The notes beneath the pieces were generated by a model. That model made no database searches and was not told the DNA's origin. It worked only from the letters and a program-made list of their open reading frames with translations. This document shows, piece after piece, positions 52,762-61,124 of a stretch of DNA of 64,000 nucleotides. Position 1 is the first letter of the stretch. The number at the start of each line of letters is the position of its first letter. Made by a program: the position numbers and the translations under genes. Source of the stretch: Rothia uropygialis (lineage in GTDB: Bacteria; Actinomycetota; Actinomycetes; Actinomycetales; Micrococcaceae); contig NZ_NOIS01000003.1 of NCBI RefSeq assembly GCF_004137765.1, positions 62,001 through 126,000 on the forward strand, given 5' to 3'.

Positions 52762-53622
52762 TCAGATCAGTTCTTTGATGAACTGGGCGGAGTAGCGGGC
52801 ATCCTCGTGGGCCTTGGCGGCGTCGTCTTCCGTATCCAGAACTGTGTCCTGCTCGAGTACGTACCAACCCTGGTAACCCGTGTCCTGGAGGCCTTTGACA
52901 ATTTCTGCGATCTTCGCGTCGCCCTTGCCCAGCGCTTGGTACATTCCGCGGCGGCATCCTTCTCGGTAGTCGCAATCCCCGTCGGCAACCTGCTGAGCTA
53001 CGGAAAGGTCCACGTCCTTCAAATGGATGTGCGCGACCCGATCCGGGTGCTTACGGACCAGATCCAGCGGATCACCGCCGGCAAGAGTGTAATGCCCGGT
53101 GTCCACACAGAGGCCGATGGTCGACCCTGCGAGGACGCGCTCGGTTTCCTCCGGGGTCTGCACCAGGGTTCCCATGTGCGGATGCAAAGTTGTGGTGACA
53201 CCCACGGCGGCGGCTACCTCATTGATGGTGTTGAGGTTGCCCAGGAGGGTCTCCCATTCGGAATCGCCGAGGTCGGGACGAGTATCGTATCCCGCCTTCC
53301 CGGAATTCGCCGACAGAACCATGACGTCCGCCCCTGCCGCCGCGTACGCTTCAAGTTCCTTGCGAATCTGCGGCAGCGGATCCTGGTCTTCACGATGCAG
53401 AACCGCAGGAAAGAAGCCGCCGACGGCCGAGAGGCCGTGTTCTTTCAAAACCCTTGAACGGCCCTCGGGATCGTCTGGCAGAAAGCCCTCCGGTCCGAAC
53501 TCGGTCGCCGAGAACCCGAGCCCCCTCATCTCCGTGAGGACTTGCTCTGGCCTGAGTTGGACTCCCCAGTCTGGGACCTCGATAACGCCCCAGGTAATGG
53601 GGGCGGTGGCCAATTTCGTCAT
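52762..53622 (-). CDS. Sugar phosphate isomerase/epimerase-like protein (IolE/IolI type)
   Basis: A 286-residue TIM-barrel protein of the AP-endonuclease-2 superfamily. It starts at ATG 53622 (TAPITWGVIEVPDWGV); a longer frame upstream is not similar to anything. Metal-site segments TTTLHPHMGTL, LCVDTGHYTLAGGDP and AHIHLKDVD, and Glu in WYVLEQDT, match the inosose dehydratase (IolE) and 2-keto-myo-inositol isomerase (IolI) group. In this operon IolE, dehydrating 2-keto-myo-inositol to the substrate of IolD, is needed and is the best call; IolI cannot be excluded. Confidence 0.82.
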   Translation of the reverse strand: MTKLATAPITWGVIEVPDWGVQLRPEQVLTEMRGLGFSATEFGPEGFLPDDPEGRSRVLKEHGLSAVGGFFPAVLHREDQDPLPQIRKELEAYAAAGADVMVLSANSGKAGYDTRPDLGDSEWETLLGNLNTINEVAAAVGVTTTLHPHMGTLVQTPEETERVLAGSTIGLCVDTGHYTLAGGDPLDLVRKHPDRVAHIHLKDVDLSVAQQVADGDCDYREGCRRGMYQALGKGDAKIAEIVKGLQDTGYQGWYVLEQDTVLDTEDDAAKAHEDARYSAQFIKELI

Positions 53623-53651
53623 AATGTTCCCTCTTCCGTGAGGCATGTTTT

Positions 53652-54434
53652 TCAGTCGTGCGTTCCCGGAATCATCTGATCCCAGTCGATGATCGATCCC
53701 GTGACAACACCGCTGCGTTCCGAGAGGAGGAAGACCACGGCGTCCGCGATTTCGTCCGGCTGCCCCAATTTGCCCATCGGCTGTGAATCGGACGCCTCCT
53801 TCAGCCAAGAGTCCGAAGCATCGTGGAAGGTTTTTTGGATGGCTTCTTCGCCCGGAGTCTGCGTCCACCCGATGTTCAGCCCATTGATCCGGATCCTGTC
53901 CCAACGGTGGGAATAAGCAGCATTCTTGGTCGCCGCGGCCAGCCCGGCTTTAGAGGCTACGTACGGCGCAAGGTAGGGCTGTCCGCCGTGCATCGACATA
54001 GTGAGGATGTTGAGGATGGTTCCCGGCTCCCCGCGACCCTTCATATCGGACACAGCAGCCTGCATCGTCATGAACGGTGCGACGAGGTTGACCGCGAGAT
54101 GCTGGCCAAGGAGCTCACGGTCAGTGTTCTCCAGCGAACCCCGTGTGGTGACCCCCGCCGCGTTGACCAACGAATCGATCCGACCGAACCGGCCGACGGT
54201 TTCGGCGACGACGCGCTCGGCCTCCCCTGGAACCTCCAGATCCGCGACGATGCCCAAGGTCTCGGCAGCGAATTCGCCGAGGCCTTTCTCCGCGTCGGCC
54301 AGTTTTTGCCCGTTACGTCCAACGATTGCGACACCACGGGCCCCTTCCCGAGCCGCGGCCCGCGCTATGGCGAGCCCCAGGCCTTGAGAACCGCCCGTGA
54401 CCAGAACGATTTTGTCCTTCAAAAGATCTTGCAT
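53652..54434 (-). CDS. SDR-family oxidoreductase
   Basis: A 260-residue classical short-chain dehydrogenase. LVTGGSQGLGLAIA binds the cofactor, NAAG is the structural motif, and Ser (LTMSMHG) with YVASKAG make the catalytic Ser-Tyr-Lys set. VVGRN after the second strand favours NADP. It lies two bases after the Gfo/Idh/MocA gene and 29 bases before the IolE-like gene. In an inositol cluster it may oxidise a stereoisomer or methylated inositol, or reduce an intermediate; the substrate is not known. Confidence 0.85.
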   Translation of the reverse strand: MQDLLKDKIVLVTGGSQGLGLAIARAAAREGARGVAIVGRNGQKLADAEKGLGEFAAETLGIVADLEVPGEAERVVAETVGRFGRIDSLVNAAGVTTRGSLENTDRELLGQHLAVNLVAPFMTMQAAVSDMKGRGEPGTILNILTMSMHGGQPYLAPYVASKAGLAAATKNAAYSHRWDRIRINGLNIGWTQTPGEEAIQKTFHDASDSWLKEASDSQPMGKLGQPDEIADAVVFLLSERSGVVTGSIIDWDQMIPGTHD

Positions 54435-54436
54435 GA

Positions 54437-55660
54437 CTATTTCCTCCCCTGACCCTGCGCGCTGGTGTTGGAAACCTGCTCGACGTTCTGCCAGCTGCCG
54501 CTTTCGGCTGATTTCTCCGCCGCGGAAACCACGCGGTTGGCCGCCAAACCGTCCTTGATGTCTGCGTGCTGCGAGTCCTGCCCCAGGAAAGCGAGCAGAA
54601 ATTTCTTGGCCTCGATGGTCTTGAGGTCGTCATATCCCATGGGGGTTCCGGCACCCGGTTGGAAGACCGAGAAGTCGCCGAATTCCGCGCCAGCCATGAC
54701 CGTGGTGTAACCAACGTGGGGCGCGGTATTGAGCGCGAGCTGGAGCTCATTCATGCGTTCGAAGTCCCAACGGAAAGACCCTTCGGTTCCGTAGACCTCG
54801 ATGCCATAGGAGGCACGCGGTCCATTGGCCACACGAGAGGCTTCCAGCGTTCCGATGACGGGCGATGCCGACCCCGAAGAATCGGGTTGGGTGTAACGGA
54901 CGATCATCGAAGCGTAGTCCTCGTTCTCCACGGGCTTCATCTCGCCATTCTCGACAATCGCGAAATGGGTCCCGCTGCCCATAGGAAGTTCAGGGCGCTC
55001 GGAGTAGACCGTCGAGGTCGCGGCCGTGACCTCTTCAACGGGTCCCACCACATAGTGCGTCAGATCGATCAGATGCCCCATGAGGTCTCCGAGGACGCCC
55101 GACCCCGCCAGATCGCGAACGAAGCGCCACGACAGAGCCCCCCGGGGATCCGCCGAGTAGTCGGCGAAGAACGCGCCGCGGATGTTGGTGATTCGCCCCA
55201 ATTTGCCGTCCGCCACGAGCTGCCGCGCGTACTCGATGGCGGGCGCATTGCGGTAGTTGAACCCCACGGCACTGACCACGCCGGCCCGATCCGCCGCGTC
55301 GGAAATGGCTTGCGTCTCCTCCGCCGACCGTCCGGCGGGCTTTTCGAGCCAGAAAGCCTTGCCAGCGGCCGCCGCGTCCTGGGCAATCTGAGCGTGCAAG
55401 AAGTTCGGGGCACAGATCGAGACAACATCCACGTCAGGGTTGTTGAGGACCTCGTGGTAGTCGGTGGTTCCCTTCTCAAAACCCAAGACGTCCACAGCGT
55501 ATTCGGCACGGTCCTCGGCGGTATCGGCGGCGATCACCAAGCGAGGTTTGATCCCTAGCTCCGGGTAGAAGACAGGAATGTTGGCATACGCCCGAGAATG
55601 GACCTTTCCCATCCAACCAACGCTGATGAGCCCCACTCCGACGGTTTGCTGTTCTGCCAT
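54437..55660 (-). CDS. Gfo/Idh/MocA-family oxidoreductase (second inositol dehydrogenase)
   Basis: A 407-residue dehydrogenase, longer than IolG. VGLISVGWMGKVHSRAYAN is the nucleotide-binding start, WLEKPAGRS the EKP motif, and GSGVLGDLMGHLIDLTHYV the active-site helix with Asp and His. Proteins of this length and style are annotated as scyllo-inositol or chiro-inositol dehydrogenases or as other sugar dehydrogenases. It heads the second catabolic operon, 36 bases behind a LacI-type operator and a recognisable promoter, with AGGAGAAATC as ribosome binding site. Confidence 0.83.
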   Translation of the reverse strand: MAEQQTVGVGLISVGWMGKVHSRAYANIPVFYPELGIKPRLVIAADTAEDRAEYAVDVLGFEKGTTDYHEVLNNPDVDVVSICAPNFLHAQIAQDAAAAGKAFWLEKPAGRSAEETQAISDAADRAGVVSAVGFNYRNAPAIEYARQLVADGKLGRITNIRGAFFADYSADPRGALSWRFVRDLAGSGVLGDLMGHLIDLTHYVVGPVEEVTAATSTVYSERPELPMGSGTHFAIVENGEMKPVENEDYASMIVRYTQPDSSGSASPVIGTLEASRVANGPRASYGIEVYGTEGSFRWDFERMNELQLALNTAPHVGYTTVMAGAEFGDFSVFQPGAGTPMGYDDLKTIEAKKFLLAFLGQDSQHADIKDGLAANRVVSAAEKSAESGSWQNVEQVSNTSAQGQGRK

Positions 55661-55695
55661 GATTTCTCCTCATTGAGATCGCCCGACCGGAGTAT

Positions 55696-55707
55696 TGGAC
55701 CGGTCCA
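55696..55707. promoter_or_regulatory. LacI-type operator O1 (TGGACCGGTCCA)
   Basis: A perfect 12-base palindrome with a central CG, as expected for LacI/GalR proteins. It lies between the -10 region and the start codon of the second catabolic operon, where binding would block RNA polymerase. The same sequence occurs twice more upstream of the first operon. Confidence 0.75.
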
Positions 55708-55716
55708 TATCGATTC

Positions 55717-55746
55717 AGCTTATTTTTCAGATTGTTCTAATGTCAA
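55717..55746 (-). promoter_or_regulatory. Probable promoter of the MocA-SDR-IolE-iolG operon
   Basis: On the minus strand TTGACA (55746-55741) is followed after 18 bases by TAAGCT (55722-55717). The -35 element is perfect, the -10 is weak. The LacI-type operator starts nine bases downstream. Confidence 0.5.
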
Positions 55747-55799
55747 TACAAATTATGGGAAAGCGGCTTCCCCGCGGCTGGATACCGCTCTTCTCAGGC

Positions 55800-56732
55800 C
55801 TACGCCGTGGCAGCGGGTTGACCACCGTCCAGAACGGCACGGACCGCCAAGGCCGCATCGTGGAAGGTCGCGCTAGCCGCATTCTTGCTCAGTCCCATCA
55901 CATGCGGAGTCAGGACCGTCTTGGGATGCTGGTACAGAGGGTGGTCCTGGGCCGGCTCAGGGTCGAAGGCATCCAGGCCGGCTCCGGCGATACGTCCTTC
56001 TTCCAGGGCTTCCAGGAGCGCGTCCTCGTCCACAATCCCGCCGCGACTGACGTTGATCAGAACCGCCCCGGGTCGCATGATGTTCAAGGCATCTCGGTCG
56101 ATGAGGTTCCTGGTTTGCTCGACCAACGGCAGGTGGAGAGAAACGACGTCGGAACCCTTGAGGAGTTCTCCCACGGTTTCCGCACGAATCTCCGAATCAA
56201 CCGTGGCCACGGGATCGTAGGCCAGGATCTCCATTCCGAAGGCCTGAGCGATATGCGCCACACGTCGACCGATACGTCCATAGCCCACGATGCCCAGGGT
56301 CGCGCCTTCGAGATCACCCACCGGAACTCCGGCTCGCTCGGACCAACGGCCTTCGCGCACCAACCGGGTCAGTGGGTCCAAAGACTTGACCAAGTGCAGG
56401 ATGTGGGCGAAAGCCCCTTCGGCTACGGCATTGGTATTGGTTCCCGGGGTTATGGCAACCGGGATACCGCGCCTCCCGGCAGCGGGAACGTCGACGTCGT
56501 CGACCCCCACTCCCGTTCGGGCGATGACCTTGAGCTCGGGCATGCGCGCGAGCTCCGCTTCACCGACCGTCACCGCGGCGCGGACTATCGCGCCCTCCGC
56601 GACGGCAAGGTCCTGCGGACCCGGATCGGCGACAAAATCCACGTCGGCCCCGAGGACTGTCTCGACCTCCTCGGGCGGCACCGGGCCCAATCCTATGACG
56701 ACGTGGCGATTCCGCTGTGTGGATTCAGTCAT
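55800..56732 (-). CDS. D-2-hydroxyacid dehydrogenase (SerA-like)
   Basis: A 310-residue D-isomer-specific 2-hydroxyacid dehydrogenase. GIVGYGRIGRRVAHIA is the NAD site; Arg in NVSRGGIVDED, Glu in DAFDPEPAQ and His in LTPHVMGLS are in catalytic places. It starts at ATG 56732 behind GGGAGGGG and overlaps the aldolase gene by eight bases; a longer frame upstream is antisense to nothing useful and was not used. It could reduce or oxidise a hydroxyacid made by the aldolase, for example hydroxypyruvate or tartronate semialdehyde-like products. Such an enzyme is not part of the textbook inositol route. Confidence 0.85.
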   Translation of the reverse strand: MTESTQRNRHVVIGLGPVPPEEVETVLGADVDFVADPGPQDLAVAEGAIVRAAVTVGEAELARMPELKVIARTGVGVDDVDVPAAGRRGIPVAITPGTNTNAVAEGAFAHILHLVKSLDPLTRLVREGRWSERAGVPVGDLEGATLGIVGYGRIGRRVAHIAQAFGMEILAYDPVATVDSEIRAETVGELLKGSDVVSLHLPLVEQTRNLIDRDALNIMRPGAVLINVSRGGIVDEDALLEALEEGRIAGAGLDAFDPEPAQDHPLYQHPKTVLTPHVMGLSKNAASATFHDAALAVRAVLDGGQPAATA

Positions 56733-57510
56733 GGCGAGCCCCTCCCAACCGAGCGGCGACGTCGCGAGCCGCATTTGCCAAGAGGGTCGAGTCCGACCCG
56801 ACCGGCAGGAACGTGAAACCCTGCGCGGCCCGCTTTTCCGCGAGGTCGGCATTGGCACTGAGAATTCCTGCCGAGATCCCGGCATTCCGTGCGGCGCCGA
56901 GAACACGGTCCACGGCGTCCTTGAATTCCTCCGATTCGAAATTGCGCGGGGTTCCCAAAGCGTAGGAGAGGTCCAGCGGCCCGATGAACAGGACATCGAC
57001 TCCGTCCAGGGCGGCAATCTCTTCCACTTCGTTGAGCGCGCCAAGGGTTTCGATCTGGACGATGCACAGGGCTTCGCGGTTCGCGGTATCCAGCGCACCC
57101 GTGTCAAGACCCCACCGAACGGAACGGTTGTACGTGGCCACTCCGCGCATACCCTGAGGAGGGTACCGGAAATAGCGCAACGTCTCCTCAACCTGGATGG
57201 CATCGTTGATTCGGGGCAGCATGATCCCTGCGGCACCTGCGTCCAGCGCCCGACCAATGCGAATGCGCTCCAAGGATTCGACGCGCACCAGAGTCGCCGT
57301 ACCGTAGCCGCCCGTGGAAGCGACGACCTGACCGATGTGGGACTCGTCGGATCCCCCGTGTTCGAGGTCCAGCAGAACCCAGTCCAGGCCGGCAGCTGCC
57401 ATGATTTCCGCCGCCGCGGGATGTCCTATGCCACAAAAGGCACCATGCGTCAGCTCGCCCGAGCGGATGCGTCGAGCCAGCTTTCCCTGGTCCAATGGAG
57501 TCGAGCTCAT
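56725..57510 (-). CDS. HpcH/HpaI-family aldolase
   Basis: A 261-residue class II pyruvate aldolase of the HpcH/HpaI (GarL-like) family. DWVLLDLEHG, VRVES, GIMLPRINDA, IVQIETLGALN and LFIGPLDLSYALG show the metal-binding Glu and Asp and the general base region. These enzymes split 4-hydroxy-2-oxo acids, releasing pyruvate and an aldehyde. The ATG at 57510 overlaps the iolD stop (ATGA), so the aldolase is coupled to IolD. Standard inositol pathways use the unrelated IolJ on a phosphorylated substrate, which makes this gene notable. Confidence 0.86.
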   Translation of the reverse strand: MSSTPLDQGKLARRIRSGELTHGAFCGIGHPAAAEIMAAAGLDWVLLDLEHGGSDESHIGQVVASTGGYGTATLVRVESLERIRIGRALDAGAAGIMLPRINDAIQVEETLRYFRYPPQGMRGVATYNRSVRWGLDTGALDTANREALCIVQIETLGALNEVEEIAALDGVDVLFIGPLDLSYALGTPRNFESEEFKDAVDRVLGAARNAGISAGILSANADLAEKRAAQGFTFLPVGSDSTLLANAARDVAARLGGARHD

Positions 57511-59444
57511 ACATGCCACCTCTGATCCCGCAGCCCCTCTTCGTAGTCCGCCCGCAAGGGCGGGACCCACTCCTGCTCACTGACTTCAGCCGGAGCCACG
57601 TCCCAGAAAACTTCCGATCCGGGCAGATCCACCAGGGGAATGGTGGGGACAACGATCATGACTGGGCCCTCATGGCTTCTGGTGTCGTCCAAAGCGGTGC
57701 GAACTTCCTGAGCAGAGGTCGCTCGAATCACCTTGGCACCGAGCCCTTCCCCGATGCTCTCGAGCCCCACCTGAAGGTAATCGCCCGAGAGCCGCCCCTG
57801 ATCGTCGTGGCCGCGGTACCGGAAGTCGTTTCCGAATTGTTCGCCGAACTTCATCATCTGAAGACGGCGGATCACCTGGAAACCGTGGTTTTCCGAAACC
57901 ACGTAGGTCACCTTGAGACCTTCTTGGGCCGCGGTGAGGATCTCCGTCGGGTTCATGAGGAAAGTCCCGTCCCCGATGAACACCGAGACGCGCTTTTCTT
58001 CATCAGGATTCGCCAGACGTACCCCGATGCCGGCAGGAATCTCGTACCCCATGCACGAGAAGCCGAATTCGAGATGCGCATGGCGCCCTTCGGTCGCGTC
58101 CCAGACCTTGAGGAGGTCACCGGGAGGGCCGCCTGCCGCCGCGATCACGACGTCGCCGCTCTGGGAGTGCTCCTGCATCAAGCCGATCAGCTGACCCTGG
58201 GTCAGCACGGCATCCGTGTCCGGGATATTGAGGTCGGCGTGTTCGGGTGCGTTCTTGTCGAACAGAGTGTCAGGGTCCAACGCTGCGGCGCGCTGCGGAC
58301 GCCACTCGTCCTTCTGACTGCGGATCTCTTCGGACCAGTCCTGGGATACACCGTAACCGCTGAGTTCGGACAACAATTCTTCGATGCCTCGTCGAGCGTC
58401 GGAGACGGCTGCGATCCCGCCCTGTTTAATGGCGTCGATTTCTGCAATGTTGATTGCGGCGAACCGCACATCGGGGTTCTTGAACATGGTCTGGGATCCC
58501 GTGGAGAAATCGGTCAGGCGGGTACCGATCGACAGGACCAGGTCGGCCTGGGCCACGAGCCGGTTGGTGGCCGGGTTTCCCTCCAGGCCGAGTCCGCCGA
58601 GGAACCAGTCTGCATCGTGCTGAACGGCGCCCTTGCCGCCGAAGGTTTCGGCAACGGGGATGCCGGTCGCCTCCCCGAGCTGCTGCAACTTTTCCTGGGC
58701 CAACGAATAGTGGATCCCGCCACCGGCAACGATCAGGGGTTTTTCTGCACCGCGGATCGCCTCGGCGATCGCCTGGATCTCTTCCTCCTGGGGTGCTGTG
58801 CGACGAATCGGCCAGTCCCGCTCGCGGAAGAGCTCGACGGGGTAGTCGTACGCCATGGACTGCAGATCCTGCGAGACCGAGAGCACGACGGCCCCGGTCT
58901 CGACCGGGTTAGCGAGGACCCTGAAGGCTTGTGGCAGGGAGGTAATGAGCTGCTCGGGTCGACTGATCCGGTCGAAGAAGCGGGACACGGGCCGGAATGC
59001 GTCATTGACGGTCAGGCCTGGGTCACTGGGGTCCTCGAGTTGCTGCAAGACCGGGCCCTGGCGCCTCGTCGCGTAGGTATCCCCTGGCAGAAGCAACAAG
59101 GGCAACCGGTTGACGGTCGCCAAGGCTGAGGCCGTCACTAGGTTCATGGCCCCGGGCCCGATCGAGGCCGTCACAGCGAGGGTCTGGCGCCGCTGGGTTG
59201 CTTTGGCGAGGCCCGAGCCGATGTGGCCGAGGGACTGCTCATTGCGTCCCTGGATGAACGGGATCGAGTCCGCGTACTGGGAGAATGCCTGGCTGAAACC
59301 AGACACGTTCCCGTGTCCGAAGATCCCTCCGGCGGCCGGGATGAAACGGCGCCGTTCGCCGTCCATGATCGAATACTGATTACTGATGAATTTGACGATG
59401 GCTTGAGCGACGGTGAGTCGGATCGTCGGGTCCTGATGAGTCAT
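57507..59444 (-). CDS. iolD: 3D-(3,5/4)-trihydroxycyclohexane-1,2-dione acylhydrolase
   Basis: A 645-residue thiamine-diphosphate enzyme. RNEQSLGHIGSGLAKA holds the activating Glu, SIGPGAMNLVTASALA the N-terminal fold and IGDGTFLMNPTEILTA the ThDP-binding motif; FGFSCMGYEIPAGIG is typical of IolD. It opens the ring of trihydroxycyclohexanedione to 5-deoxy-D-glucuronate, the substrate of IolB. ATG 59444 has AAGGAAGCATC before it; ATG 59459 is less likely. It lies 49 bases after the aldehyde dehydrogenase gene in the first catabolic operon. Confidence 0.93.
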   Translation of the reverse strand: MTHQDPTIRLTVAQAIVKFISNQYSIMDGERRRFIPAAGGIFGHGNVSGFSQAFSQYADSIPFIQGRNEQSLGHIGSGLAKATQRRQTLAVTASIGPGAMNLVTASALATVNRLPLLLLPGDTYATRRQGPVLQQLEDPSDPGLTVNDAFRPVSRFFDRISRPEQLITSLPQAFRVLANPVETGAVVLSVSQDLQSMAYDYPVELFRERDWPIRRTAPQEEEIQAIAEAIRGAEKPLIVAGGGIHYSLAQEKLQQLGEATGIPVAETFGGKGAVQHDADWFLGGLGLEGNPATNRLVAQADLVLSIGTRLTDFSTGSQTMFKNPDVRFAAINIAEIDAIKQGGIAAVSDARRGIEELLSELSGYGVSQDWSEEIRSQKDEWRPQRAAALDPDTLFDKNAPEHADLNIPDTDAVLTQGQLIGLMQEHSQSGDVVIAAAGGPPGDLLKVWDATEGRHAHLEFGFSCMGYEIPAGIGVRLANPDEEKRVSVFIGDGTFLMNPTEILTAAQEGLKVTYVVSENHGFQVIRRLQMMKFGEQFGNDFRYRGHDDQGRLSGDYLQVGLESIGEGLGAKVIRATSAQEVRTALDDTRSHEGPVMIVVPTIPLVDLPGSEVFWDVAPAEVSEQEWVPPLRADYEEGLRDQRWHV

Positions 59445-59493
59445 GATGCTTCCTTGCATTCAACGGGTGGTCTGACAGTTGGGCGGGCCCGGG

Positions 59494-60942
59494 TTACTGG
59501 TCCCAGGGCTGGCCGTGCAGGACCACGGCCTTTTCTTCGGTCATCTCGGCTACGGCGGCCCGAGGACCTTCCTTGCCGACGCCGGAAGCCTTCAGCCCTC
59601 CGTACGGCATGAGGTCCGCACGCCACAAGGGTGTCCAGTTGATGTGCACGACGCCTGCGTCAATCTCACGCGCGGCACGGACCGCATTGTTGTTGTCACG
59701 GGTGAACACACCGGCTGCGAGGCCGTAATCGGTCGAATTCGCCAGATCCAGTGCTTCGCCGACGTCCTGGGCCACGGAGACGGCCACACCGGGACCGAAG
59801 AGTTCTTGCTGAGCAATTGAGGACCGCGGGTCGACGTTGGAGAGGATCGTCGGTTGCACGATCGCACCATCCCGCTCGCCACCCTGAGCCAAAGTCGCGC
59901 CTTCGTCGACGGCTAGGCGGAAAGCCTGTTCCACACGCTGGGCCTCTTGCTCGTTGATGAGCGTGCCCACGGTTGTCGTGCCGTCCGATGGGTCGCCGGT
60001 GCGATGCTCTGCAACCTTGGCCTTGAGGGCATCCAGGAAATCGGTTGCGACATCGCGATGTGCGACGACTCGTTGAACCGAAATACATACCTGGCCCGCG
60101 TTGATGTAGCCGCCCGCCGCAACGGCGCTGGCCGCGAGCTCGATGTCGGCATCCGGCAGAACGACCACGGGCGCGGAGGACCCTAGTTCGAGGGATAGCT
60201 TTTTCACGCCGGCCGTAGCAGCTATGTGCTGCCCAACCGCTGTGGACCCGGTGAAACTGATCTTCCGGACCCTGGGGTCCGAGGTGAGCGCGTCGCCGAT
60301 GGTCTTACCCGACCCGGTGAGAACCGACAGGACACCTTCGGGCAGACCCGCATCCACGAAACACTCCGCGAGCGCGAGCGCGGTCAACGGGGTGGCCCCG
60401 GCGGGCTTGAGGATGACGGCGTTGCCCGCAGCCAGAGCGGGGGCGATCTTGTGGTTGACCAGGAGAGCCGGGTAGTTGAAGGGACTGATCGCGGCGACCA
60501 CTCCCACTGGCTGCCGGATGGTGAATCCGAGCTTCTCCAGGCCGGTGCCTCGGTTGGCGTCCAGTGGCAGGGACTGACCGTAAAGCTGCGTACCTTCGAA
60601 TGCGGCAAGACGGATAATGTCCCCGGAGCGCTTGGCTTCGCCGATGGCCTCGCCCAGCGTCTTTCCGTTTTCTGCACTCAGTACGCGGCCGATCTCCTCG
60701 GAGCGCTGGTCCGCCAGGTCAGCGGCTTTGAGGAGAATGTCCGAGCGCTCGTATGCCGGGGTCCGACGCCATTTCGCGGCGCCGTGTTCCGCCGCACGGA
60801 TGGCCTTTTCGACGTCGCCGGAACCGGCAGAGGCCACCTGCCCGACGATTCGCCCGTCGAAAGGCGACGTCACTTCCCGAGGAGCGGAACCGTTACTCGC
60901 TTTCTCCCAGATGCCTCCGATCAGGAGTTCCTTGCTGACCAT
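59494..60942 (-). CDS. NAD(P)-dependent aldehyde dehydrogenase
   Basis: A 482-residue aldehyde dehydrogenase, starting at ATG 60942. SPFNYPALLVNHKIAPALAAGN, FTGSTAVGQ, LSLELGSSAPVVV (Glu) and INAGQVCIS (catalytic Cys) are the family motifs. It does not show the extra features of CoA-acylating IolA/MmsA, and looks more like lactaldehyde or semialdehyde dehydrogenases. In the LacI-controlled operon it could oxidise malonate semialdehyde or the aldehyde released by the HpcH-type aldolase. It is the first gene of the operon, behind two TGGACCGGTCCA operators. Confidence 0.86.
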   Translation of the reverse strand: MVSKELLIGGIWEKASNGSAPREVTSPFDGRIVGQVASAGSGDVEKAIRAAEHGAAKWRRTPAYERSDILLKAADLADQRSEEIGRVLSAENGKTLGEAIGEAKRSGDIIRLAAFEGTQLYGQSLPLDANRGTGLEKLGFTIRQPVGVVAAISPFNYPALLVNHKIAPALAAGNAVILKPAGATPLTALALAECFVDAGLPEGVLSVLTGSGKTIGDALTSDPRVRKISFTGSTAVGQHIAATAGVKKLSLELGSSAPVVVLPDADIELAASAVAAGGYINAGQVCISVQRVVAHRDVATDFLDALKAKVAEHRTGDPSDGTTTVGTLINEQEAQRVEQAFRLAVDEGATLAQGGERDGAIVQPTILSNVDPRSSIAQQELFGPGVAVSVAQDVGEALDLANSTDYGLAAGVFTRDNNNAVRAAREIDAGVVHINWTPLWRADLMPYGGLKASGVGKEGPRAAVAEMTEEKAVVLHGQPWDQ

Positions 60943-60993
60943 GGTGTGTGCCTTTCGGTTGACGACGACGTCGCGCGGATACGTCATTGCAGC

Positions 60994-61011
60994 TTTTGGA
61001 CCGGTCCAAAA
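60994..61011. promoter_or_regulatory. LacI-type operator O2, 18-base perfect palindrome
   Basis: TTTTGGACCGGTCCAAAA is a full palindrome with the 12-base core TGGACCGGTCCA at 60997-61008, 52 bases before the aldehyde dehydrogenase start. It is the longest and best of the three copies. Confidence 0.8.
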
Positions 61012-61053
61012 TTGGATTCCACATCACCCTTGTCTATCGAGTCGAGGTGGATA

Positions 61054-61065
61054 TGGACCGGTCCA
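61054..61065. promoter_or_regulatory. LacI-type operator O3 (TGGACCGGTCCA)
   Basis: The second copy ahead of the first catabolic operon, 57 bases centre to centre from O2 and 60 bases after the lacI-type gene stop. Paired sites at this distance allow a tetramer to loop the DNA or to cover the promoter. Confidence 0.75.
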
Positions 61066-61124
61066 ACACACTTTAGGGTGACCCAACCCACAGGTCAAGA
61101 CGTGAATTTCCGAATCCCCGGGGC

